64,000 bases of DNA from Paraburkholderia sp. SOS3 (lineage in GTDB: Bacteria > Pseudomonadota > Gammaproteobacteria > Burkholderiales > Burkholderiaceae). The stretch is taken from positions 1,550,001-1,614,000 of the forward strand of contig NZ_CP018812.1 of NCBI RefSeq assembly GCF_001922345.1. The letters run 5' to 3'. Positions 8,476-17,310 of this stretch are shown here, piece after piece; position 1 is the first letter of the stretch, and each line of letters starts with the position of its first letter. The position numbers and the translations under genes were made by a program. Under the pieces are notes generated by a model. That model saw only the letters and a list, made by a program, of their open reading frames with translations, did no database searches and was not told the origin of the DNA.

Positions 8476-9735
8476 TCAGTGTGCTCCCGAGTGTTGAACG
8501 GCGGCGGTTTGCTTCGGCGCCTGCGGTTGTGCGTTGTCGTTCGCTTTCTGGCGAATCGAGGAGACGACCTTGTCGGCCGCATCGGCAAGATGGTCGGCGG
8601 ACAAGATCGGCAAACCGGAGTCGCGCAGAATCTGCTTGCCGGGTTCGACGTTCGTGCCTTCGAGGCGTACCACGAGCGGCACGCGCAGATCGATCTCGCG
8701 CGCGGCGCTGACGACGCCTTCCGCGATGACGTCGCAGCGCATGATGCCGCCGAAGATATTGACGAGGATCGCTTCGACTTTCGGATCGCGCAGAATCAGC
8801 CGGAATGCGGTCGCCACCCGTTCCTTCGTCGCGCCGCCGCCGACGTCGAGAAAGTTCGCCGGCTCGCCGCCGTAGAGCTTGATGATGTCCATCGTCGCCA
8901 TGGCGAGGCCGGCGCCGTTGACCATGCAACCAATGTTGCCGTCGAGCGTCACGTAGTTGAGCCCGTGTTTTGCAGCTTCGAGTTCGGCCGGATCTTCTTC
9001 GGCCTCGTCGCGCAGCGCTTCGATCGACGGATGCCGGAACAGCGCGTTGTCGTCGAAGTTGATCTTCGCATCGAGCGCTACGACGTCGCCCCACGCGGTC
9101 ACGACGAGCGGATTGATCTCGACGATCGACGCGTCGAGTTCGACGAACGCGCGGTACGCATTCAGAATGAACTGCGTCGCCGACTTGACCTGACTGCCGG
9201 CGAGGCCGAGACCGAACGCGATCTTTCGCGCGTGGAACGGCTGCAGGCCAGTGGCCGGATCGACCGCAACTTTCAGGATCTTTTCGGGCGTGCGCGCTGC
9301 GACCTCCTCGATTTCCATGCCGCCTTCGGTCGATGCCATCACGGTGATGCGCGATGTTGCGCGATCGATGAGCATGCCGAGATACAGCTCGCGCTCGATC
9401 GCGCAGCCTTCCTCGATATAGACGCGCTTCACCTCGCGGCCGGCCGGACCCGTCTGCTTTGTCACGAGCACCGACGACAGCATCTGCGCCGCGTTCTGCG
9501 CGACCTCGTCGACTGTCCTGACGACGCGCACGCCGCCCGCGCCATTGGGATCGTTCGCAAAGCGGCCCGCACCGCGGCCGCCCGCATGAATTTGCGATTT
9601 GACGACCCACAGCGCGCCGCCGAGTTCGCGTGCCGCCGCGGCCGCTTCTTGCGGCGTGAACGCGACGCGGCCGTTCGGCACGGCGACGCCGTAGCCTCTC
9701 AGCAGTTCCTTCGCCTGATATTCGTGAATGTTCAC
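8476..9735 (-). CDS. sucC: Succinate-CoA ligase-type beta subunit (ADP-grasp)
   Basis: A 419-residue beta subunit. The start is GTG ([12 protein letters not shown]) with GAGGAG just upstream; longer in-frame starts lack a ribosome site and the family begins exactly here. The ATP-grasp domain reads [14 protein letters not shown] near residue 50, and the C-terminal part reads FLDVGGGAT and [10 protein letters not shown], with the CoA-ligase motif. There is a 20-residue Gln/Ala/Pro tail beyond the family's usual end. It resembles the MtkA/alphaproteobacterial SucC group more than the short E. coli type. It is expressed from a promoter mirrored with frc. Confidence 0.9.
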   Translation of the reverse strand: MNIHEYQAKELLRGYGVAVPNGRVAFTPQEAAAAARELGGALWVVKSQIHAGGRGAGRFANDPNGAGGVRVVRTVDEVAQNAAQMLSSVLVTKQTGPAGREVKRVYIEEGCAIERELYLGMLIDRATSRITVMASTEGGMEIEEVAARTPEKILKVAVDPATGLQPFHARKIAFGLGLAGSQVKSATQFILNAYRAFVELDASIVEINPLVVTAWGDVVALDAKINFDDNALFRHPSIEALRDEAEEDPAELEAAKHGLNYVTLDGNIGCMVNGAGLAMATMDIIKLYGGEPANFLDVGGGATKERVATAFRLILRDPKVEAILVNIFGGIMRCDVIAEGVVSAAREIDLRVPLVVRLEGTNVEPGKQILRDSGLPILSADHLADAADKVVSSIRQKANDNAQPQAPKQTAAVQHSGAH

Positions 9736-9808
9736 AGACTCCTCCTCACTGGATGTATTTCGGGATCGGGGCAGTGGGGGAAAGACTTCTCTTGACGGGC
9801 TGTGAAAT

Positions 9809-9837
9809 ATGGTATGTGATATATCAGAACGGTTCAA
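9809..9837 (-). promoter_or_regulatory. Predicted sucC promoter with operator in its spacer
   Basis: On the minus strand, TTGAAC (-35, 9832-9837) and TACCAT (-10, 9809-9814) are separated by exactly 17 bp. That spacer contains TGATATATCACA (9815-9826), nearly the whole GntR-type palindrome. A bound repressor would block RNA polymerase. Confidence 0.65.
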
Positions 9838-10192
9838 GGGACTAGGGTGGTCGGTATTTTCCCTCGGTTGCGCGTCCAGCGCGCCGGAAAACCGAGCGCA
9901 AAACCTTGCCAGTAAAGGACTTGACGCAATTCAAGCTTGCGCGCCGCAGCATCAAAATACGCTTGATGCATTGTGATATATCACATACCGTATTGATCGG
10001 GGCATGCGAGATGCGCGTCGTGTACGAGGCCTGGCAAGACCGGCTACGTCCGCGGTAACCGCCAGATAACGCATAGGAGACAACTTATGTCCGCTAGAGT
10101 TTTATCCCCCAGTACCGGCATCGGAGGCCGGCATCGCGCACTGCCCGTTTCATCCGACCATGAACAGGTGAAGCAAGGGAAGGAGACAAATC
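9838..10192. promoter_or_regulatory. Divergent intergenic region sucC / frc
   Basis: About 355 bases without a supported gene. It contains the frc promoter-operator and a leader of about 200 bases before frc. AAGGGAAGGAGACAAATC supplies the frc ribosome site. The sucC operator lies just inside the left border. Confidence 0.7.
9963..9991 (+). promoter_or_regulatory. Predicted frc promoter with operator in its spacer
   Basis: On the plus strand, TTGATG (-35, 9963-9968) and TACCGT (-10, 9986-9991) are separated by 17 bp holding the perfect 14-bp palindrome TGTGATATATCACA (9972-9985). The arrangement is a mirror image of the sucC promoter 130 bp away, so both are likely to be controlled by the same regulator. 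Confidence 0.65.
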
Positions 10193-11440
10193 ATGGCTAA
10201 GGCACTCGACGGTGTGCGCATTCTCGATTTCACGCATGTGCAATCCGGACCGACCTGCACGCAGCTGCTCGCATGGTTCGGCGCCGATGTGATCAAGGTG
10301 GAGAGGGCCGGTACCGGCGACGTGACGCGCGAGCAGCTGCGCGACATCCCGGACGCGGACAGCCTTTACTTCACGATGCTCAATCACAACAAGCGGTCGG
10401 TAACGATCGACACGAAGAACCCGGAAGGCAAGAAGGTTCTCGAAACGCTGATCAAGACCTGCGACGTGCTCGTCGAAAATTTCGCTCCGGGCGCGCTCGA
10501 TCGCATGGGCTTCACATGGGAGCGCATCCAGGAACTCAATCCGCAGATGATCGTCGCGTCGGTGAAGGGCTTTGGTCCCGGGCCGTACGAGGACTGCAAG
10601 GTCTACGAGAATGTCGCGCAATGCGCGGGCGGCGCGGCATCGACGACCGGTTTCGACGATGGTCCGCCGGTCGTGACCGGTGCGCAGATCGGCGATAGCG
10701 GCACCGGCCTGCATCTCGCACTTGGCATCGTGACCGCGCTGTTCCAGCGGACAAAGACGAATCGCGGCCAGAAGGTGCTCGCCGCGATGCAGGACGGCGT
10801 GCTGAACCTGTGCCGCGTGAAGCTGCGCGACCAGCAGCGTCTCGCGCGCACCGGCGTCATGAAGGAATACCCACAGTATCCGAACGGCACCTTCGGCGAG
10901 GCCGTGCCGCGTGCCGGCAATGCGTCCGGCGGCGGCCAGCCGGGGTGGATCCTCAAGTGCAAGGGCTGGGAAGCGGACCCGAACGCTTATATCTACTTCA
11001 TCACGCAGGCGCCTGTGTGGGCGAAGATCTGCAACGTGATCGGCAAGGAAGAGTGGGCGACCGATCCCGACTATGCGACGCCGGCCGCGCGTCTGCCGCA
11101 CCTCAAGGAAATCTTCGCCGAGATCGAACGCTGGACGATGACGAAGACGAAGTTCGAGGCGATGGATATCCTCAACAAGTACGACATTCCGTGTGGTCCG
11201 ATTCTGTCGATGAAGGAGATCGCCGAAGACGAATCGCTGCGCAAGACAGGCACGATCGTCGAAGTCGATCATCCGGTGCGCGGCAAGTATCTGACCGTCG
11301 GCAATCCTATCAAGCTGTCCGATAGCCCCACGGATGTCACGCGCTCCCCGTTGCTGGGCGAGCACACCGACGAAGTGATGACCGAGCTCGGCTATTCGGC
11401 GCAACAGATCGCGGCGTTGCGTACCGCGGGTGCGATCTGA
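10193..11440 (+). CDS. frc: Formyl-CoA:oxalate CoA-transferase
   Basis: A 415-residue class III CoA-transferase that moves CoA from formyl-CoA (or another donor) to oxalate, giving oxalyl-CoA in the cytosol. It aligns from memory along its whole length with E. coli Frc: [21 protein letters not shown] at the N-terminus, catalytic Asp168 in GDSGTGLHL (E. coli Asp169), and the mobile glycine loop at 245-249, here SGGGQ instead of GGGGQ. AGGAGA precedes the ATG. Oxalyl-CoA decarboxylase, the usual partner, is absent from the window. The next gene encodes an NDP-forming CoA ligase. Confidence 0.95.
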   Translation: MAKALDGVRILDFTHVQSGPTCTQLLAWFGADVIKVERAGTGDVTREQLRDIPDADSLYFTMLNHNKRSVTIDTKNPEGKKVLETLIKTCDVLVENFAPGALDRMGFTWERIQELNPQMIVASVKGFGPGPYEDCKVYENVAQCAGGAASTTGFDDGPPVVTGAQIGDSGTGLHLALGIVTALFQRTKTNRGQKVLAAMQDGVLNLCRVKLRDQQRLARTGVMKEYPQYPNGTFGEAVPRAGNASGGGQPGWILKCKGWEADPNAYIYFITQAPVWAKICNVIGKEEWATDPDYATPAARLPHLKEIFAEIERWTMTKTKFEAMDILNKYDIPCGPILSMKEIAEDESLRKTGTIVEVDHPVRGKYLTVGNPIKLSDSPTDVTRSPLLGEHTDEVMTELGYSAQQIAALRTAGAI

Positions 11441-11475
11441 GCCGCAGTGGTCCGATTGGACGAAGTTCGATAGCG

Positions 11476-11520
11476 GAAGCCGACAGGCGCGCGTGTTCAC
11501 GTGTCGCCTGTCGGCGCTTC
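11476..11520. promoter_or_regulatory. Strong hairpin between frc and the acyl-CoA synthetase gene
   Basis: GAAGC-CGACAGGCG pairs with CGCCTGTCG-GCGCTTC with a 2-nt bulge and a 15-nt loop. No T-run follows, so it is more likely an mRNA processing or stability element between two operon genes than a terminator. Confidence 0.5.
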
Positions 11521-11587
11521 AGTTGGTGTTTTAACCGGCAATTGGCAGGCCGGGCGGCTTCATAACCAGAATCGGAGACATGACGAT

Positions 11588-13780
11588 ATGGCACACGAAG
11601 ACTCCCCCTCGCTGCGGGAACGCGGCGGCGCTCACTCGTCCGACAAGGCGGTTGCGCCGAACAAGGCCGTCGTGCAGCACATCCTCGATAACGTAAAAGA
11701 GGAAGGCCGAAATTCGCTGACGGCGCCGGAAGGCAAGCTTGTATGTGACGCGTACGGCATTGCCGTGCCGAAAGAAGGGTTGGCGACCGACGCGCACGAG
11801 GCCGCGCAGATCGCGGCGCAAATGGGTTTCCCGGTGGTGCTGAAGATCGTGTCGCCCGAAATCCTGCACAAGACGGAAGCGGGCGGCGTGCTGGTCGGCC
11901 TCAAGAGCGAAGCCGAAGTCGAGCGTGGCTTCGCGACGATCATGGACAACGCGAAGCGCTATAACGCGAGCGCGAACCTGCACGGCGTGCAAGTGCAGCA
12001 GATGGTAGGCGGCGGGCAGGAAGTGATTGTCGGCGCGGTAAGCGACCCGTCGTTCGGCAAGCTCGTTGCGTTCGGCCTCGGCGGCGTGCTCGTCGAAGTC
12101 CTCAAGGACATCACGTTTCGTCTCGCTCCCGCGACGCGCGACGACGCGCGTTCGATGCTCGACAGCATCGCCGCGGCGGAGATTCTGAAGGGCGTGCGCG
12201 GCGGCGATGCGGTCGACCGCGAAGCGCTTGCGGCACTGATCGAAAACGTCTCGCGCCTCGTTTCCGACTTTCCGCAGATCTCCGAGCTCGACCTGAATCC
12301 GGTTTTCGCGAGCAAGGACGGCGCGATCGCGGCGGACGTGCGCATCGTGCTGGATTTCGCGCCGCCGGCGCCGCGTTACCGGCCGAGCCAGCAGGACATC
12401 GTGCGGCAGATGAACCGCATCATGCGGCCCGACCGCATTGCGGTGATCGGAGCGTCGGCCGAAGACGGCAAGATCGGCAACTCCGTGATGAAGAACCTCA
12501 TCAACGGCGGTTATCAGGGCGAGATTCTGCCGATTCATCCGAAGTCCGAAGAGATTCTCGGACGTAAGGCTTACAGAAGCGTGCTCGACGTACCGGGTGA
12601 TATCGACGTCGCGGTGTTTGCGATCCCGGCGAAATTCGTCGCGGCCGCGCTGACCGAAGTCGGCAAAAAGAAGATTCCGGGCGCGGTGCTGATCCCGTCG
12701 GGCTTCGCCGAAACGGGCAATGTGGAAGGTCAGGAAGAGATCGTGCGTATCGCGCGCGAGTACGACATTCGCCTCATGGGCCCGAACATCTACGGCTTCT
12801 ACTACACGCCGAAGAACCTCTGCGCGACCTTCTGCACGCCGTACGACGTGCAGGGCAAGGCTGCGCTCTCGTCGCAATCGGGCGGCATCGGCATGGCGAT
12901 CATCGGGTTCTCGCGCTCCGCAAGAATGGGCGTGTCCGCGATCGTCGGTCTCGGCAACAAATCGGATATCGACGAAGACGACCTGCTGACGTTCTTCGAA
13001 CAGGACGACCATACCGAAATCATCGCGCAGCACTGCGAAGACCTGAAAGACGGACGTGCATTCGCGGAAGCGGCGGCACGCGTGTCGAAGAAAAAGCCGG
13101 TGGTCGTGCTGAAGGCGGGTCGCACGAGCATGGGCGCACGTGCGGCAAGTTCGCACACGGGCGCACTCGCGGGCAACGACCGCATCTACGAGGATGTGTT
13201 CAGGCAGTGCGGCGTGATCCGCGCGCGATCGCTGCGCGATCTGCTCGAGTTTGCGCGCGGCATTCCGAAGCTGCCGACGCCGCAGGGCGAGAACGTCGTG
13301 ATCATCACCGGCGCGGGCGGCTCGGGCGTGCTGCTGTCGGACGCTTGCGTCGACAACGGTCTTTCGTTGATGACGATGCCTGCCGATCTCGACGCGGCAT
13401 TCCGGAAATTCATTCCGCCGTTCGGCGCCGCGGGCAATCCGGTCGACATCACGGGCGGCGAGCCGCCGACCACGTACGCAAACACGATACGTCTCGGTCT
13501 CGAGGATCCGCGCATTCACTCGATCATCCTCGGCTACTGGCACACGATCATCACGCCGCCGATGGTGTTCGCGAAGCTCGTGATCGAAGTGAAGGAGGAA
13601 ATGAAAGCGAAGGGCATCGAGAAGCCAATCGTCGCGTCGCTAGCAGGCGACGTGCAGGTCGAGGAAGCGGCCGAATATCTGTACGAGCACGGCGTACCGG
13701 CTTATGCGTATTCGACTGAAATTCCGGTAGCGGTGCTCGGTGCGAAGTACAAGTGGGCGCGCGGCGCAGGGAAAATCTGA
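11588..13780 (+). CDS. Fused NDP-forming acyl-CoA synthetase (acetate-CoA ligase family)
   Basis: A 730-residue single-chain ligase of the ACD superfamily. An ATP-grasp domain comes first (residues about 30-250, GFPVVLKIVSPEILHKTEAGG). Then comes a CoA-binding domain (RIAVIGASAEDGKIGNS near 285) and a succinyl-CoA-ligase-like domain with the phospho-His in SSHTGALAG near 520. Start at ATG 11588 has GGAGAC upstream; the longer frame to 11501 lacks a ribosome site. It converts acyl-CoA + NDP + Pi to acid + NTP, or the reverse. Downstream of frc it could form formyl-CoA or oxalyl-CoA, or recycle CoA from a downstream acyl-CoA; the substrate is inferred only. Confidence 0.9.
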   Translation: MAHEDSPSLRERGGAHSSDKAVAPNKAVVQHILDNVKEEGRNSLTAPEGKLVCDAYGIAVPKEGLATDAHEAAQIAAQMGFPVVLKIVSPEILHKTEAGGVLVGLKSEAEVERGFATIMDNAKRYNASANLHGVQVQQMVGGGQEVIVGAVSDPSFGKLVAFGLGGVLVEVLKDITFRLAPATRDDARSMLDSIAAAEILKGVRGGDAVDREALAALIENVSRLVSDFPQISELDLNPVFASKDGAIAADVRIVLDFAPPAPRYRPSQQDIVRQMNRIMRPDRIAVIGASAEDGKIGNSVMKNLINGGYQGEILPIHPKSEEILGRKAYRSVLDVPGDIDVAVFAIPAKFVAAALTEVGKKKIPGAVLIPSGFAETGNVEGQEEIVRIAREYDIRLMGPNIYGFYYTPKNLCATFCTPYDVQGKAALSSQSGGIGMAIIGFSRSARMGVSAIVGLGNKSDIDEDDLLTFFEQDDHTEIIAQHCEDLKDGRAFAEAAARVSKKKPVVVLKAGRTSMGARAASSHTGALAGNDRIYEDVFRQCGVIRARSLRDLLEFARGIPKLPTPQGENVVIITGAGGSGVLLSDACVDNGLSLMTMPADLDAAFRKFIPPFGAAGNPVDITGGEPPTTYANTIRLGLEDPRIHSIILGYWHTIITPPMVFAKLVIEVKEEMKAKGIEKPIVASLAGDVQVEEAAEYLYEHGVPAYAYSTEIPVAVLGAKYKWARGAGKI

Positions 13781-13869
13781 CGCGGGCCGGATCGTTGTGT
13801 GTGCAACAAGCGGTGGCGTGGCTCTCTCACAATCATCAGGAGCCGCGTCGCTTGCGCAACGGAGTAAGC

Positions 13870-14685
13870 ATGGAAACCTGGATGCGTTTTGTGTCGAGTG
13901 ACGGTCGTATTGTGTTCGGCAAGGTGGACGGCGCGGATCTGCATGAGCACCTGAGCCTCGAACATCCGGTGCCGACCGGTGCGGTGCTGCCGGTGCGCGC
14001 GCTCAAACCTTTGGCGCCATGCGCGCCGCGAAAAGTGATCGCGCTGTGGAACAATTTCCATGCACTGGCTGCGAAGCTCGAAAAGCCGGTGCCCGCGCAT
14101 CCGCTCTTTCTGATCAAACCCGCTGAATCGGTGATCGGTGCCGAGGAGCCGATTCTGCGGCCCGCGCACTATGCGGGGAAGATCGCCTACGAAGGCGAAC
14201 TGGGCATCGTGATCGGCAAGCGCTGCCGCAATGCGAGCGTCGAAGAAGCGGGCGCCTCGATTTTCGGCTACACGATCGTCAACGACGTGACGGCCGCGGA
14301 ACTGCTGAACGAGAATCCGCATTTCCCTCAATGGTGCAGAGCGAAAGGCTTCGATACTTTCTGTTGTATCGGCCCCGCGATCGCAACGGATTTCGACTGG
14401 CGCTCGGCAAGTGTCGTGACGACACTCGAGGGTGTCGAACGTCAGAACTATCCGCTCTCCGATATGGTGTTCACGCCGGCAGAGCAGGTCAGCATGATTT
14501 CCCAGGATATGACGCTGGAGCCCGGCGACGTCATCGCCTGCGGCACGTCGCTTGGCGTCGGCTCGATCAAGGATGGCGCATCGGTGTCGGTCACGATCGC
14601 CGGGATCGGCACCTTGACGAACCGGCTCGCGGCAGCGGGCGATAAGGTGCGGCAAGCTGCAACTGCCGCCGCCGGCGCGGTTTGA
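13870..14685 (+). CDS. Fumarylacetoacetate hydrolase family protein
   Basis: A 271-residue protein of the FAH superfamily. The metal-binding core is seen as KIAYEGELGIVIGKRC and later NDVTAAELL, with the C-terminal LEPGDVIACGTSLGVGS. Family members hydrolyse C-C bonds in 1,3-diketo acids or decarboxylate oxaloacetate. Start at ATG 13870 follows GGAGTAAGC. It lies 89 bases after the acyl-CoA synthetase on the same strand, so it is probably in the frc operon. In this setting oxaloacetate decarboxylase or a hydrolytic step on a glyoxylate-derived product is possible but unproven. Confidence 0.88.
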   Translation: METWMRFVSSDGRIVFGKVDGADLHEHLSLEHPVPTGAVLPVRALKPLAPCAPRKVIALWNNFHALAAKLEKPVPAHPLFLIKPAESVIGAEEPILRPAHYAGKIAYEGELGIVIGKRCRNASVEEAGASIFGYTIVNDVTAAELLNENPHFPQWCRAKGFDTFCCIGPAIATDFDWRSASVVTTLEGVERQNYPLSDMVFTPAEQVSMISQDMTLEPGDVIACGTSLGVGSIKDGASVSVTIAGIGTLTNRLAAAGDKVRQAATAAAGAV

Positions 14686-14729
14686 TACGGCATGGAAAGA
14701 AGATCGGTAATACGGATCGTGGAGACAAC

Positions 14730-15503
14730 ATGCCGAATGGAATGGCCGATTCCGGTCAGCGAGATATCAGTGAAGTGAGCGGCAGGCGGCAATCGATGGT
14801 TGCACTTGCAACAATCGGCTGCTGCATCGTGGGCCTTGCGTCGCTCGCCGGTGGCTTTGCGCGATATTTTTCGTCGGCGGCGATATGGACGGCGAGGGAT
14901 AGCGGCGAACGCATCGGTCTTTACATCGCCGTGTTTGCCGGCGCGTTACTGCTGTCCGCGTCGGCGATCGCATTCTTCAGACTACGCAATACGATGCGCG
15001 ACGCAGTGCACGCGCATATCAGCGCATGTCCGGGCTGTGCGGTGGTCGATTTTGTCGCATTGTTGTTGTGCGTCTGGCTCGGCTATGGCTTCGTGACGGA
15101 AGCATCGCCGGCCATCGGGTTTGCGGTTCTGCTGGCCGCGGGCGGTCTCGCAGCCGCATTGGGCGTGCATCTCGCGATGACGGTCGATGATCGCTATGGT
15201 TTGCTCCATGCAGCAGCGCATGGCCGCCGGCAGCACACCGCGCAGGCGGCGCGCACGCGGTGCGGCTCAGCGCGGTGGCGCGAGGCGCTGTTTCGCGTCG
15301 AATGGCGTGCCGATGTCATGGACGCACAGGCTGCTGACGATTTCACACAGCGCTGGACGTTGACGGTTGCATCGAAGCGCCGCGGCGGCGGTATGAACAT
15401 TGGCAGCCCGTCGCGCGTTCGTGTACGACGTCACTGCGGGCAGCGCGTGCGCAGCCACATGCACGCCAACACACACGCCCGTAACCGGAGCCTCGCGCGA
15501 TGA
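14730..15503 (+). CDS. Hypothetical membrane protein
   Basis: A 257-residue ORF with GGAG 6 bases before ATG. Residues 1-150 contain four hydrophobic segments (around 22-45, 65-85, 105-125 and 128-150). The last 100 residues are Arg- and His-rich and unlike a membrane protein, so the reading frame may be shifted near 15190 or the true protein may be shorter. I do not recognise a family. It follows the FAH gene in the same direction and may be the last gene of the frc operon. Confidence 0.5.
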   Translation: MPNGMADSGQRDISEVSGRRQSMVALATIGCCIVGLASLAGGFARYFSSAAIWTARDSGERIGLYIAVFAGALLLSASAIAFFRLRNTMRDAVHAHISACPGCAVVDFVALLLCVWLGYGFVTEASPAIGFAVLLAAGGLAAALGVHLAMTVDDRYGLLHAAAHGRRQHTAQAARTRCGSARWREALFRVEWRADVMDAQAADDFTQRWTLTVASKRRGGGMNIGSPSRVRVRRHCGQRVRSHMHANTHARNRSLAR

Positions 15504-15589
15504 AGCGATGTCCGCGCGGATCTGATCGGCATGAACGGGCGCTCGCGATAGCGCACCGGTTAGCCAATGCTCGCGCGGTGCCGGCCGCA

Positions 15590-15892
15590 TTATTCGGCGG
15601 CTGCTTCGCGGTAAAACTCAGACTTCTTCTGGAAAATCAGCTGAGCGAGAAAGTCGGCGTCGTACGCCTTCAGCAGATGCGCATGGAACCGCTCGATATA
15701 GGCGGTGATACGCGCGATTTCGCTGTTGAATTCCTGCTTCAAGACGTCGAGCGTTTCGCTGTCCCAGCGAAAACGCAGACCGAGGTCGCTGAAAGCGCTG
15801 TTGTACGCGCACAGGCTGGGATCTTCGGGGCTGTTCGCGGCGACGCGAGCAGCGGGCGAAGCGGTGAGCGTGGCAACCGAAGTGTGATTCAT
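15590..15892 (-). CDS. Conserved-looking small soluble protein in the oxalate locus
   Basis: A 100-residue ORF starting MNHTSVATL with CAGGAG upstream. Its middle and C-terminal half read as an amphipathic helical domain (LRFRWDSETLDVLKQEFNSE then ITAYIERFHAHLLKAYDADFLAQLIFQKK). I do not recognise the family. It lies 3' of a LysR gene on the same strand and has its own upstream palindrome. Codon use is normal for the region, which supports a real gene. Confidence 0.65.
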   Translation of the reverse strand: MNHTSVATLTASPAARVAANSPEDPSLCAYNSAFSDLGLRFRWDSETLDVLKQEFNSEIARITAYIERFHAHLLKAYDADFLAQLIFQKKSEFYREAAAE

Positions 15893-15977
15893 GGCGGGAC
15901 TCCTGAGCTGGCGAGTGATAAGACTCGCCTCAAGCATAGAAGCCCTGATGGATTTGCAATAGTTAAAGTTTTATTTG

Positions 15978-15993
15978 GATTCCATATGGAATC
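15978..15993. promoter_or_regulatory. Perfect 16-bp palindrome upstream of the small protein gene
   Basis: GATTCCATATGGAATC lies 86 bp upstream of the 100-residue protein's start and overlaps the stop of the LysR gene. An AT-rich stretch with a possible -10 lies between it and the gene, so it is positioned like an operator. Confidence 0.5.
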
Positions 15994-16936
15994 ACTTATG
16001 GGTGATCAGCCGCGTGACGCGCGTGATCTCTTCTATATGATTAGCGCCTTCTTCCATCAGGAACTGTTTGAACGCGACCGCGACGGGCGGCAGGCGCTTG
16101 TTCTTCCGGTGGACGACGTACCAGTTCAGCATTACGGGAAAACCCTCGACATCGAGCACCGTGAGATGGCCGACCTGCAATTCGAGGCTGATCGTGTGCG
16201 CGGAGAGGAAGGCGATGCCCATGCCGGCGATCACGGCCTGTTTGATCGTCTCGGTGCTCTTGATCTCCATGGCGATCTTCAGGTTCGTCAGGCGTCCCGC
16301 GAAGCCTTCCTCCATCGAATTCCAGGTGTCCGAGCCGCGCTCGCGCACAACGAACGCTTCCTCGGCGAGCTGCGCCATCCTGATGTGACGTTTGCCCGCC
16401 AGCGGGTGGTTCGGCGGCGCGACGATCACATACGGGTGCGGCGCGAACGCTTCGTTGATGGCATCCATTTCGTGCGGCGGGCGAACCATCACCGCAAGGT
16501 CCGTCTGGTTCGTCGCCAGTTGATGCAGCAGTTCCTCGCGGTTATGCACCGCAAGGTTCAACTCGACGCCCGTGTAGCGGCGCGTGAATTCGGCGAGCAA
16601 CCGCGGAAAGAAATAGTCGCCCGCACTGATCACAGCGACGTTCAGCTTGCCGCCCGAGACGCCCTTAAGCTGACTCATCGCTTCGTCGACTTCGTGGAAC
16701 TGCTGGATGATCGTCCGGCTGTAGTGAAGCATCTCGTTGCCGGCTGTCGTCAGATAGATCTTTTTGCCGAGTTGTTCGAAGAGCGGCAGGCCCGCGTGCT
16801 CTTCGAGCTGCCTGACCTGGGTGGACACTGCGGGTTGCGTCAGATGAAGTTCTTCCGCGGCGCGGGAAAAACTCAGATGCCGGGCGACAGTCTCGAACAC
16901 CTTCAACTGGCGGAGTGTCGCGTTTCTCATCGTCAT
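15992..16936 (-). CDS. LysR-family transcriptional regulator (CbbR-like)
   Basis: A 314-residue regulator. The N-terminal HTH reads LRQLKVFETVARHLSFSRAAEELHLTQPAVSTQVRQLE, typical of LysR and close to CbbR. The C-terminal effector domain has VISAGDYFFPRLLAEF and GMGIAFLSAHTI. Start at MTMRNATLR keeps the usual distance to the HTH. It is divergent from the oxlT gene 375 bp away, the classic LysR arrangement, so it probably controls that antiporter in response to oxalate or a product. Confidence 0.92.
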   Translation of the reverse strand: MTMRNATLRQLKVFETVARHLSFSRAAEELHLTQPAVSTQVRQLEEHAGLPLFEQLGKKIYLTTAGNEMLHYSRTIIQQFHEVDEAMSQLKGVSGGKLNVAVISAGDYFFPRLLAEFTRRYTGVELNLAVHNREELLHQLATNQTDLAVMVRPPHEMDAINEAFAPHPYVIVAPPNHPLAGKRHIRMAQLAEEAFVVRERGSDTWNSMEEGFAGRLTNLKIAMEIKSTETIKQAVIAGMGIAFLSAHTISLELQVGHLTVLDVEGFPVMLNWYVVHRKNKRLPPVAVAFKQFLMEEGANHIEEITRVTRLITHK

Positions 16937-17310
16937 GGCCGATGTATAAGCTGGAATGAATCGACATGGTAACAAGATTTAATTATCCGTAATTCAGCAA
17001 TGACCCTAGCATCAACCTAAATGGCGGCGTCTGCCTGTGTACATTGGGTTTACAGCTTGCTTGATGCGCGGGTTAACGCTTAGGCCCAGAATGAGGGCGT
17101 CGAAGCTGAAACAGAGCTTGCCTGAATGTTTGGGTCGCTGATTTTTTTGGACCGACGGAATGACGCCTGGCGTCTGACCGTTTGCGTATAGCAGTGAACC
17201 GGCAGTTGCCGTTTTTAGACCCGGCGTAACGATCGGGGTAGAACTACAAAGTGGCATGCATGTAATCCGGCAATCCGGCCGGTTGCAGAAAACATATCGG
17301 AGACAAAGCA
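16937..17310. promoter_or_regulatory. Divergent region between LysR gene and oxlT
   Basis: 374 bases without a gene. An inverted repeat AATTA-TCCG-TAATT at 16981-16994 has the T-N11-A style of LysR sites and lies about 45 bp from the LysR start, a usual autoregulation site. AACATATCGGAGACAAAGC gives the oxlT ribosome site (CGGAG). Confidence 0.5.

Noticed and set aside
11531..13543. 670-codon open frame antisense to the fused acyl-CoA synthetase gene
   Set aside because: It is a shadow of a high-GC coding region: Arg/His/Asp-rich, no family signal, no ribosome site, and the sense frame has all ligase motifs.
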